From assembly GCA_030605265.1 (NCBI GenBank), contig JAUWIR010000056.1:1-12765 (forward strand): a DNA stretch of 12,765 bases, read 5' to 3'. The DNA is from Pseudomonadota bacterium (GTDB lineage Bacteria; SZUA-182; DTGQ01). Of this stretch, positions 6,465 to 12,765 are shown piece by piece. The translations under genes were made by a program, and so were the position numbers. The notes beneath the pieces are model-generated. The model was not told the DNA's origin and did no database searches. It saw only the letters and a list, made by a program, of their open reading frames with translations. Numbering within the stretch: position 1 is the first letter of the stretch; each line of letters begins with the position of its first letter.

Positions 6465-7654
6465 TGTCACTCCATCAGCTTTTTTTTAAAATAGGAAAAA
6501 AGATACAAAAAATCCTCATAGACATAGTGGTCTTATTGTATTTCTTTTTAATAATCTTTCTGCCTACTACCACAACCTTCTCAGCTGAATCCCGGAAAAA
6601 ATCAACAGAGATGCCATCAACTCAATCTGAGATTACATCCGCAGAATCAGAGACAGCGCCACCTGAACCCGAGGCAACCTCAGCTGAATCTGAAATACCA
6701 TCAGTTGAAGCTCAGAGCGCACCTGTGTCAGTAGAATCTAAAGTTGATAAAACTGAAGTGACTATTGGAGACCCAATTCAGTATAGTCTCAAAGTCATTT
6801 ATCAAAAAGAATTGAAAATATCATTACCGGAATTAGGGAGCAATTTAGGTCAGTTTGATATCCTGGATTATCAAATATCAGAGGTAAATAAAAAAGAGGC
6901 AAATAAAGAAGAGGGAAACAAAGAGGGAGAAAAGCTCTTTCAAACTATAACCTATACGATTGCAGCCTATGATACAGGCACCTATCAAATTCCCTCTGCA
7001 CAGGTCACCTACCTTACTGCCGAAGGAGAACAAAAAACTGTTTCTGCAAAAAAATTAGAAATCAGTGTCAAGGCAGTGGCCCCGGAAGATGCCCAAGACA
7101 TAAAAGACATTAAAGGGCCCCAAACCTTGGAAAGAAATTGGAAACCCTACCGAAAAATACTTTTCCGGGTCCTTCTTATTGTATTGTTGACCTGTTTGCT
7201 TATTTGGGGGATTTGGTACTATCGCAAGAAAAAAGCAATACCCGCCCAAGAACAAAAGATCATACGCCCTGCTCATGAAGTTGCCTATGAGGAGTTGAAA
7301 AAAATTTGGGAGGCCTTTTCAGGAGACAAACAGATGAAAATATTCTACTTACGATTATCTGAAATCATGCGCCAATACCTTTCGAGCCTTTATAAAATTA
7401 ATGCTCTTGAGGCTACAACAGAGGAAATAGTTGCGGAAATAAAAAGAAAAAAACTTCATTGGAACCAACAAACTCTTCTGTCAAATTTCTTATCAGACTG
7501 TGATATGGTAAAATTTGCCAAATATGTGCCTCCCCTGGAAGAGGTGGAAACTATTCATCAAACTGCTTTTCGGATTGTTGATGAAACAAAGAAAGAAGAA
7601 AAAATAAAACAAGATAAAATAATCACTACAACTACAAATAAGGCCTGGGTTTAA
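6464..7654 (+). CDS. BatD-like protein with DUF4381-type cytoplasmic domain
   Basis: The product has about 396 residues. A signal or anchor segment (about 19-36) is followed by an acidic S/E/P/T-rich stretch (48-90, with TSAESE twice), a BatD-type beta-sandwich (91-205: VDKTEVTIGDPIQYSLKV, then YDTGTYQIPSAQVTY), a second membrane segment (232-254) and a cytoplasmic helical tail (270-375) ending in FLSDCDMVKFAKY. An N/K/E-rich insert lies at 143-158. It is a shorter relative of the BatD protein encoded later. ATG 6464 shares one base with the preceding TGA; a GTG at 6461 in frame is an alternative. AAAGGAG at 6441-6447 lies 16 bases upstream, rather far, so coupling is likely. Residues are numbered from GTG 6461. 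Confidence 0.8.
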   Translation: MSLHQLFFKIGKKIQKILIDIVVLLYFFLIIFLPTTTTFSAESRKKSTEMPSTQSEITSAESETAPPEPEATSAESEIPSVEAQSAPVSVESKVDKTEVTIGDPIQYSLKVIYQKELKISLPELGSNLGQFDILDYQISEVNKKEANKEEGNKEGEKLFQTITYTIAAYDTGTYQIPSAQVTYLTAEGEQKTVSAKKLEISVKAVAPEDAQDIKDIKGPQTLERNWKPYRKILFRVLLIVLLTCLLIWGIWYYRKKKAIPAQEQKIIRPAHEVAYEELKKIWEAFSGDKQMKIFYLRLSEIMRQYLSSLYKINALEATTEEIVAEIKRKKLHWNQQTLLSNFLSDCDMVKFAKYVPPLEEVETIHQTAFRIVDETKKEEKIKQDKIITTTTNKAWV

Positions 7655-7657
7655 AAA

Positions 7658-8662
7658 ATGCGCTTTCTCTATCCCTATTGGTTAATACTCTTAATAACTA
7701 TTCCCCTTATGATTTATCGATATAAAAATAAAAAAAGGAAAAGGGCCGTTTTACGATTTTCAGATATTGGGGTCATCAAGCAAATCCGCCCTTCTCGATC
7801 TTTGAAATACAGGCATTTGGTGTTTCTATTAAAAACAGTAGCTATTACCCTCATGATCCTAGCCTTGGCCCGTCCGCAATCAGGGGAGAAAAATCGGGAA
7901 ATCAGTTCCGAAGGAATAAACATTATGTTGGCCTTGGATATTTCAGGCAGTATGAGAGCAGAGGACTTTAAACCGAAAAATCGTCTGCATGCAGCCAAGA
8001 CAGTGGTTGCTGATTTTGTAAAGGGCAGAGAGTCGGACCAGGTGGGCATGGTGGTTTTTGCCGGGCGCTCTTTTACTCAATGCCCTTTAACTATTGATTA
8101 TGGGATTTTACTCAGTTTGTTGGAAAATATAGAGATCGGCATGATTGAGGATGGGACAGCCATAGGATTAGCACTTACTAATTGTCTAAATCGGCTAAAA
8201 GATGTTGAAGGGAAAAGTAAAATTGTTATTCTCCTCACTGACGGCCAAAACAATAAAGGAGAAATTGACCCGATCACGGCTGCCAAATTGGCCAAAACAT
8301 TAGGGATTAAAGTATATACTGTTGGTGTTGGAAAAAAAGGAGGGGCGCCGATTCCCATCCAGGACCCATTTTTCGGCAAAGTGTATGCTCGCGGCCCTGA
8401 CGGGAGGCTCCTTTTAACCCGGATGGATGAAGAAACTTTGCGGGAGATTGCCAAAATCAGTGACGGGCAATATTTTCGAGCCACAGATCCAAAGAGCCTA
8501 AAAAGAATATATGAACAAATTGATCGTTTAGAGAAGACCAAAATTGAAATTAAACAGTATATGGAATATACTGAATTATTTCAATATTTTTTAATAACAG
8601 CCGTCTTGCTTCTTCTTTTAAGTACATTTTTGGAAAATACGAAATTTAGGACAATTCCCTAA
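7658..8662 (+). CDS. batA: BatA-type von Willebrand A membrane protein
   Basis: The 334-residue product has the BatA/BatB layout: two N-terminal membrane segments (about 5-20 and 53-71), a vWA domain, and a C-terminal membrane segment (309-325). The MIDAS metal site is complete: DISGS (94-98), T167 in DGTAIG, and TDGQ (194-197). The family signature FAGRSFTQCPLTIDYG sits at 134-149. BatA and BatB proteins were named for Bacteroides aerotolerance and are thought to form a membrane complex. ATG 7658 is 3 bases after the preceding stop and has no clear Shine-Dalgarno sequence. The name batA rather than batB rests on gene order, since the two are paralogues. Confidence 0.92.
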   Translation: MRFLYPYWLILLITIPLMIYRYKNKKRKRAVLRFSDIGVIKQIRPSRSLKYRHLVFLLKTVAITLMILALARPQSGEKNREISSEGINIMLALDISGSMRAEDFKPKNRLHAAKTVVADFVKGRESDQVGMVVFAGRSFTQCPLTIDYGILLSLLENIEIGMIEDGTAIGLALTNCLNRLKDVEGKSKIVILLTDGQNNKGEIDPITAAKLAKTLGIKVYTVGVGKKGGAPIPIQDPFFGKVYARGPDGRLLLTRMDEETLREIAKISDGQYFRATDPKSLKRIYEQIDRLEKTKIEIKQYMEYTELFQYFLITAVLLLLLSTFLENTKFRTIP

Positions 8663-8683
8663 TAAAAAAATAGGTTTAAGATT

Positions 8684-9712
8684 ATGAAATTTGCTAATCC
8701 CGAAGGGTTCTATTTACTATTTCTCATCCCGATTCTGGTGATATTTTTCCTTAAAGCACGAAAAAGGAAAATACAATCTTTACACAAATTTGGTAATATT
8801 ACCCTTTTAGAAAAACTCACTTCTTCTTCAGGATTCAAAGGAAAACCACATCGATACATATTTTTTCTTCTTGCCTTAACTTTTCTTATCCTGTCAATAG
8901 CCAGGCCTCAATGGGGTACAAGTATGCAAACAATTAAACGCAAGGGTTTGGATCTTTTAATTGCCCTGGACACTTCCAAAAGCATGCTGGCTGAAGATAT
9001 TAAACCGAATCGTCTGGAGAGGGCCAAATATGAAATAGCCCATTTTATCGATAACCTGCAAGGGGACAGAATCGGTGTAATTTGCTTTGCCGGGACAAGT
9101 TTTGTACAATGTCCCCTTACTTTGGATTATGCTGCCGCTAAACTATTTTTAAAGGCAATTGATACACAAATTATTCCAATAGGAGGCACTGCCATAGGAA
9201 AGGCCATTGAAAAATCTTGTCAAGCTTTCATAAAGGAGGAGAGAAAACATAAGGTGCTTATATTACTGACTGATGGAGAAGATCATGAAAGTGAGCCTCT
9301 TGAAGCAGCTAAAGAAGCTGCTCGTGAAGGGATCAAAATCTATACCATCGGCCTTGGATCAGAAGCGGGAGAGCCAATTCCCTTGAAGAATGAAAAGGGA
9401 GCCAATAACGGCTACCTTAAGGACCGTAAGGGAAATATAGTCATGAGTAAGCTGGATCAGGAAACCTTAGAAAAAATAGCCCTTTTAACAGACGGCAAAT
9501 ACTTCCATGCCTCCAGTGCAGACATGGAATTAAAAAAAGTTTTCGAAGATATAGCCAATATGGAAAAAAAAGAGCTTCAATCGCGAAAATATACTCAATA
9601 TGAAGATCGATTTTATTTCTTCTTATTGCCTGCTCTCTTTTTTCTTTTTTTAGAATTTTTTCTTGGAGAACATAGGCGAGTTAAAAAAGGTTGGGCTGGA
9701 CGGTTTAAATAA
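8684..9712 (+). CDS. batB: BatB-type von Willebrand A membrane protein
   Basis: The 342-residue product is a paralogue of the preceding gene product. It has membrane segments at about 9-23, 57-73 and 310-327 and a vWA domain with a complete MIDAS set: DTSKS (96-100), T169 in GGTAIG, and TDGED (196-200). It shares the signature FAGTSFVQCPLTLDYA (135-150). An added loop (GSEAGEPIPLKNEKGANNGY, 225-244) precedes the last strand, also present in shorter form in BatA. ATG 8684 is 21 bases after the batA stop; the region before it has only a weak AGG. Both paralogues keep metal-binding residues, so neither seems to be a degraded copy. Confidence 0.92.
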   Translation: MKFANPEGFYLLFLIPILVIFFLKARKRKIQSLHKFGNITLLEKLTSSSGFKGKPHRYIFFLLALTFLILSIARPQWGTSMQTIKRKGLDLLIALDTSKSMLAEDIKPNRLERAKYEIAHFIDNLQGDRIGVICFAGTSFVQCPLTLDYAAAKLFLKAIDTQIIPIGGTAIGKAIEKSCQAFIKEERKHKVLILLTDGEDHESEPLEAAKEAAREGIKIYTIGLGSEAGEPIPLKNEKGANNGYLKDRKGNIVMSKLDQETLEKIALLTDGKYFHASSADMELKKVFEDIANMEKKELQSRKYTQYEDRFYFFLLPALFFLFLEFFLGEHRRVKKGWAGRFK

Positions 9713-9734
9713 CAACCTTATTAAAAATTATAAA

Positions 9735-10595
9735 ATGATGAGACCCTTTGATTTGAAATCTAATTTTTTCTATGGAGTCATTCTTCTCCTTCTATTCTGT
9801 TGTGTAGGATGGAAAAATCCCTTTTCCAATAAAACAAACGAGGGAAATAAATACTTTAAAGAAGAAAAATATGATGAGGCTTTAAAAAAGTATCTTGATG
9901 CTCAGTTGGATAATCCGGAAGCTGAGATAATTCATTTTAATATCGGCAATGTTCTTTTCAAACAAAAGAAGTATAAAGAAGCAGAGGAAGAATATCAAAA
10001 GGCCCTACAATCAAAAAATAAAGACCTGCAAACCAAAGCGTATTATAATCTGGGGAATTGTAAATTCAGGCAAAATGATCTATCAGAAGCTATTGAATTC
10101 TATAAAAAAACCTTGGAAAACAAGCCGGCTGATCAGGAGGCCAAATTTAATTTAGAGATTGCTCGACGCAAGCTAAAAGAGTTGGCCCAACAGAATCAAA
10201 ATCAGCAACAATGTTCTCAACCCCAAAATTCTCAGAATCAAGAGGGACAAAAGGAAAAACAGGAACAAAGCGGGCAATCAACAAAAGAGGAAAAGAGCGC
10301 CTCCAATAATGAAGAAAAATCAAATGCCGGTCAGGATAAAAAAAAATCCTCTGCAGCTCAAAAAAAAGAGGAGCAAGAGAAGCAAGGGGAGGAGGAAAAG
10401 AATTTAGCCCAAAGTGATCCCAACCAAAGGATTGCTCCTGCAAAATCAGAGGAAAAAGAACCTGATCAACAACAGGAAATTTCCAAAGAGGATGCTCTCA
10501 GGATACTCCAAGCCATAGAAGATCGAGAAAATAATGAACTCAAATATTTGCCTCCCCAAACAGGAGGCAGAGAGCGTGTGGAATATGATTGGTAA
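9735..10595 (+). CDS. batC: BatC-type TPR protein with Q/E/K-rich linker
   Basis: The product has about 286 residues. A membrane or signal segment (about 11-26) is followed by TPR repeats (33-150: NEGNKYFKEEKYDEALKKYL, EAEEEYQKALQ, KAYYNLGNCKFRQNDLSEAI), then a long low-complexity linker rich in Q, E, K and S (151-248) and the conserved short tail of BatC proteins (ISKEDALRILQAIEDRE ... VEYDW). A cysteine pair (FCC, 21-23) lies near the end of the hydrophobic segment, but the preceding residues do not make a good lipobox. The frame is open further up to a TTG at 9663, inside batB; the ATG at 9735 (or 9738) is preferred because it sits after the batB stop and directly before the signal segment. 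No strong ribosome site is visible. Confidence 0.87.
   Translation: MMRPFDLKSNFFYGVILLLLFCCVGWKNPFSNKTNEGNKYFKEEKYDEALKKYLDAQLDNPEAEIIHFNIGNVLFKQKKYKEAEEEYQKALQSKNKDLQTKAYYNLGNCKFRQNDLSEAIEFYKKTLENKPADQEAKFNLEIARRKLKELAQQNQNQQQCSQPQNSQNQEGQKEKQEQSGQSTKEEKSASNNEEKSNAGQDKKKSSAAQKKEEQEKQGEEEKNLAQSDPNQRIAPAKSEEKEPDQQQEISKEDALRILQAIEDRENNELKYLPPQTGGRERVEYDW
10562..10567 (+). promoter_or_regulatory. Ribosome binding site for batD inside batC
   Basis: AGGAGG at 10562-10567 is 8 bases before GTG 10576, ideal spacing. The next in-frame ATG (10585) is 17 bases away. This supports a GTG start and a 20-base overlap with batC. Confidence 0.65.
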
Positions 10596-12441
10596 TAAGA
10601 AGACAAAAAAATTACTTCTCATGATACTTCTATTAATGATCCCCCTGCTCCTGATTGTATCACCGGTGATTGTGTTACCCGGTTTTGCCGCCCAAGCAAT
10701 CTCTATTCGCTCCTCTGTTGATAAGACATCATTAACCATAAATGATCATTTTACTCTTTCGGTTATTATCGAAGGCTCCAATATAGGTTCCCTCTCTGAT
10801 CCCGAGCTTCCTGAACTTGCTCATTTCTCTATTATTTCATCCTCGCAGGGATCAAATTTTTCCTGGATAAATGGGAAAATCTCAGTATCCAAAAGCATAC
10901 AATATATAGTAAAGCCTTTAGATATTGGTACCTTTACTATCCCTCGCATTATAGTTTCTCAAGGGAAAAACAAATATAGCACAGACCCCATAACAGTAAC
11001 TGTTTCAAAATCCTTAGCTAAAAGACAGCCCCGCTCCTCCAATCCTTCTAAAAAAATCCCCGGGGGCCGATCACCTTCAGCAACACCCTCTAAAGGTTCT
11101 AAAACAAAAAACAAAGGAAATATTTTTATTGAAAATAGGGTTGATAAGAAAAAAGTCTTTGTGAATGAACAAATTATCTTAACTTTCGGGCTGTATTATC
11201 GAATAGAATTATGGCAAAATCCATCCTATAGCCAGAGCCCTTTTGAGGGATTCTGGGAAGTGGATTTAGAAAAACAGTCTCCAAAAATTGAATTTCTCGG
11301 TGGAAAAAAATACAGGACCCAAGAGATCAAAATGGCTTTATTTCCTATAAGCCCCGGAGTACACACCATAGGCCCGGCAACACTCACCTACCAAACAGGT
11401 TTTTTTTCCAGGCCCCGAACTTTGAAGACTGAGCCGATTTCCATAGAGGTGCTCCCTCTGCCAAAGGAAGGAAAACCGCAACATTTCAAAGGTACTGTTG
11501 GAAATTATACCCTGAAAGCCCACGTTGATAATAAAAAATGTGTACAGAATGAGCCTGTCACTCTTCACGTGCAAATTAAAGGTACCGGTCATATTGAAAG
11601 TATTCCCGAGCCCGTGCTTATTGAAACTGAGGGCATACAAAAATACGATACTGACGTAAAGCAAACTATGATTAGTAAAGAAAAAGTGAGTGGTGAAAAA
11701 ACCTTTGATTTTCTGCTTATTCCTCGAAAATCCGGTGATCTGCAAATTCCTTCGGTTCATTTTTCTTTCTTCGACCCTAAGAATAAAAGATATGTGCCCC
11801 TCACCAGCCAACCTATTGAAATTTTCGTTGCACCCACGGCCTTATCCACAGTCTCCACAGTCTCTGCAACACAAAAGCAGTCAAAAAATATAAACAAACA
11901 AGACGTTACTATTGTTCAGGAGGATATCCGCTATATCAGAACAAATCTTAAGGGATTAAAAAAGAACAATTTTTTCTTTGAAAATAAAATATATTGGTGT
12001 ATTATAATCTTCCCCTTTCTGGGTCTAATACTTTGCTTTTGGCTTGATCGAAGAACACAGAAGATACAAGCAGATAAAGGATATGCGCGATTAAAGCAGG
12101 CTCTTCGGAAAGTTAAAAAGAACCTTCAAAAAGCGCGTTTGTATGACAAAAAGGGAGAAGAAAAAGAATTTTATGCTGCTATTGCTAAATCTTTAACTGA
12201 ATACATTGCAGACAAATTCAATATGCAGGCTGCAGGGCTTACTAATCATCTTATCACGCAGGAGCTTCAAAAGATTGGGGCACCTGAAGAAACAACAAAA
12301 AATTTACAGAACTGTTTTGACGATTGTGATTATGCCCGTTTTGCACCTTCAAATGGTGATGCCAAAGCCCGAAAAAAAATGCTTAAAAAAGTCGAACAAG
12401 TTATACTGCAGACGGAAAAGGCAGTAAAAGGGAAAGTATGA
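10576..12441 (+). CDS. batD: BatD-type membrane protein with tandem beta-sandwich domains
   Basis: The product has 621 residues from GTG 10576 (618 from ATG 10585). A signal peptide (about 8-40, ending PGFAAQA) leads to a first beta-sandwich (42-145: VDKTSLTINDHFTLSV, then LDIGTFTIPRIIVSQG), an S/P/K-rich linker (146-182), a second (183-293: VDKKKVFVNEQIILTFGLYY, then SPGVHTIGPATLTYQ) and a third (305-418). A membrane segment (473-490) precedes a cytoplasmic helical tail (500-615) with FDDCDYARFAP (581-591). This matches the BatD (oxygen tolerance) family, usually about 550-650 residues. Most of the protein should lie in the periplasm. The tail resembles that of the 6464-7654 product, so the operon carries two members of this type. 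Its start overlaps batC by 20 bases and its stop overlaps batE by 4. Confidence 0.9.
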   Translation: MWNMIGNKKTKKLLLMILLLMIPLLLIVSPVIVLPGFAAQAISIRSSVDKTSLTINDHFTLSVIIEGSNIGSLSDPELPELAHFSIISSSQGSNFSWINGKISVSKSIQYIVKPLDIGTFTIPRIIVSQGKNKYSTDPITVTVSKSLAKRQPRSSNPSKKIPGGRSPSATPSKGSKTKNKGNIFIENRVDKKKVFVNEQIILTFGLYYRIELWQNPSYSQSPFEGFWEVDLEKQSPKIEFLGGKKYRTQEIKMALFPISPGVHTIGPATLTYQTGFFSRPRTLKTEPISIEVLPLPKEGKPQHFKGTVGNYTLKAHVDNKKCVQNEPVTLHVQIKGTGHIESIPEPVLIETEGIQKYDTDVKQTMISKEKVSGEKTFDFLLIPRKSGDLQIPSVHFSFFDPKNKRYVPLTSQPIEIFVAPTALSTVSTVSATQKQSKNINKQDVTIVQEDIRYIRTNLKGLKKNNFFFENKIYWCIIIFPFLGLILCFWLDRRTQKIQADKGYARLKQALRKVKKNLQKARLYDKKGEEKEFYAAIAKSLTEYIADKFNMQAAGLTNHLITQELQKIGAPEETTKNLQNCFDDCDYARFAPSNGDAKARKKMLKKVEQVILQTEKAVKGKV

Positions 12442-12765
12442 TGAAGTTAAAAAAAGGCACAAAGGCACAAAGGCACAAAGGCACAAAGGGTGAAATTGCG
12501 CATAAAAAAAATGAAAATTCCTATACATTCAAGACAAAAAAAATTCACCTACTCATTCTTTTTATTTCCCTATCTATGCTCATTCTCTTTGCTTCAGCCC
12601 GGGCAGATGAAATACAACTATTTAATCAAGCTAATGATTACTATTCAGAAGGCAACTATGGCCAAGCCATAGAAAAGTACCAGGCCTTGATTACCGAGGG
12701 ATATCAAGATCCTCCCCTTTTTTATAATTTAGGGAATGCCTATTTTAAAATAGGAGAGTTGGGAA
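12438..12765 (+). CDS. batE: BatE-type TPR protein, 5' part, runs off the window
   Basis: At least 109 codons are open to the window end, with no stop. The frame starts at ATG 12438 (or 12441), overlapping the batD stop as ATGATG, with AAAAGGGA at 12426-12433 as ribosome site. Residues 36-52 form a hydrophobic signal core, with a likely cleavage site after ARA (54-56). TPR helices follow: LFNQANDYYSEGNYGQAIEKY and PPLFYNLGNAYFKIG. Gene order and the TPR start match BatE, which often ends in an SH3-like domain, here outside the window. The first 35 residues are oddly long and basic for a signal peptide and are encoded by an 8-bp tandem repeat and three A tracts. An alternative is a start at ATG 12511 with one extra A in the run at 12536-12543, giving a more usual signal peptide. 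Confidence 0.8.
   Translation, partial: MMKLKKGTKAQRHKGTKGEIAHKKNENSYTFKTKKIHLLILFISLSMLILFASARADEIQLFNQANDYYSEGNYGQAIEKYQALITEGYQDPPLFYNLGNAYFKIGELG
12453..12489 (+). repeat. Octanucleotide tandem repeat at the head of batE
   Basis: GGCACAAA is repeated four times without mismatch (12456-12463, 12464-12471, 12472-12479, 12480-12487), with partial units AAA before and GG after. Eight is not a multiple of three, so gain or loss of one unit changes the reading frame of batE. A runs of 7 (12449-12455) and 8 (12504-12511 and 12536-12543) lie in the same 95 bases. Confidence 0.93.

Noticed and set aside
6600..6720. Repeated SAESE-like codons as a possible repeat element
   Set aside because: The DNA copies are diverged and in frame; this is a low-complexity protein linker, not a mobile or regulatory repeat.
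8098..8541. Minus-strand open frame (147 codons) opposite batA
   Set aside because: Antisense to the conserved vWA domain, no domain or ribosome site; a shadow frame.
9663..9734. Upstream extension of batC to a TTG at 9663
   Set aside because: It would overlap batB by 50 bases and place 24 charged residues before the signal segment; ATG 9735 is more plausible.
11338..11811. Minus-strand open frame (157 codons) opposite batD
   Set aside because: Antisense to a conserved gene with no supporting features.
12453..12489. GGCACAAA array considered as a CRISPR or origin iteron
   Set aside because: Units are only 8 bp and directly abutting with no spacers, and they sit inside the batE coding frame.
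12490..12672. Plus-strand 60-codon frame from GTG 12490
   Set aside because: It overlaps batE in another frame. The TPR sequence with clear homology features lies in the frame starting at 12438. Its first part matters only as the alternative batE head if one A is missing at 12536-12543.

Overview
This AT-rich window reads as chromosomal DNA from a diderm (Gram-negative-type) bacterium. Every convincing gene lies on the + strand, and I see no tRNA, rRNA, CRISPR array, phage or transposase gene. A periplasmic HtrA-type protease plus a complete moxR-DUF58-bat (aerotolerance/von Willebrand A) cluster fits lineages such as Planctomycetota (for example Brocadiales), Omnitrophota or former Deltaproteobacteria. 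The phylum cannot be fixed from this window alone and that placement is a low-confidence guess.

Layout. Bases 1-532 are mostly non-coding, with one doubtful 101-codon reading frame. Bases 533-1528 encode a compact RpoD-like sigma-70 factor. Bases 1529-1933 form a regulatory region with two sigma-70-type promoters, direct repeats, hairpins and a perfect palindrome inside the promoter nearest the next gene. Bases 1934-3379 encode an HtrA/DegQ-type serine protease with two PDZ domains. Bases 3380-3569 are a spacer with a candidate promoter. From 3570 to the window end runs one tightly packed operon: moxR (TTG start), a DUF58 protein, a TPR + SurA-like membrane-anchored protein, a BatD/DUF4381-like protein, batA, batB, batC, batD and the 5' part of batE. 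Gene junctions are overlaps or gaps of 1-22 bases, so co-transcription and translational coupling are likely.

How the parts may work together. MoxR AAA+ ATPases are thought to act as chaperones on von Willebrand A proteins. Here the DUF58 protein, BatA and BatB all keep a MIDAS metal site. The two BatD-type proteins, BatC and BatE would supply periplasmic beta-sandwich and TPR surfaces and cytoplasmic tails. The unusual member is the third gene, which joins TPRs to a SurA/PpiC-like chaperone fold that lacks the parvulin isomerase domain. With HtrA just upstream, the locus looks like an envelope maturation and quality-control module. That role is inferred.

Most worth a second look: the truncated SurA-like protein inside the bat operon; an octanucleotide tandem repeat plus A tracts at the head of batE that could switch its frame; the palindrome filling the spacer of the htrA promoter; and several start sites (sigma factor, batC, batD) that should be moved from the longest-ORF positions.
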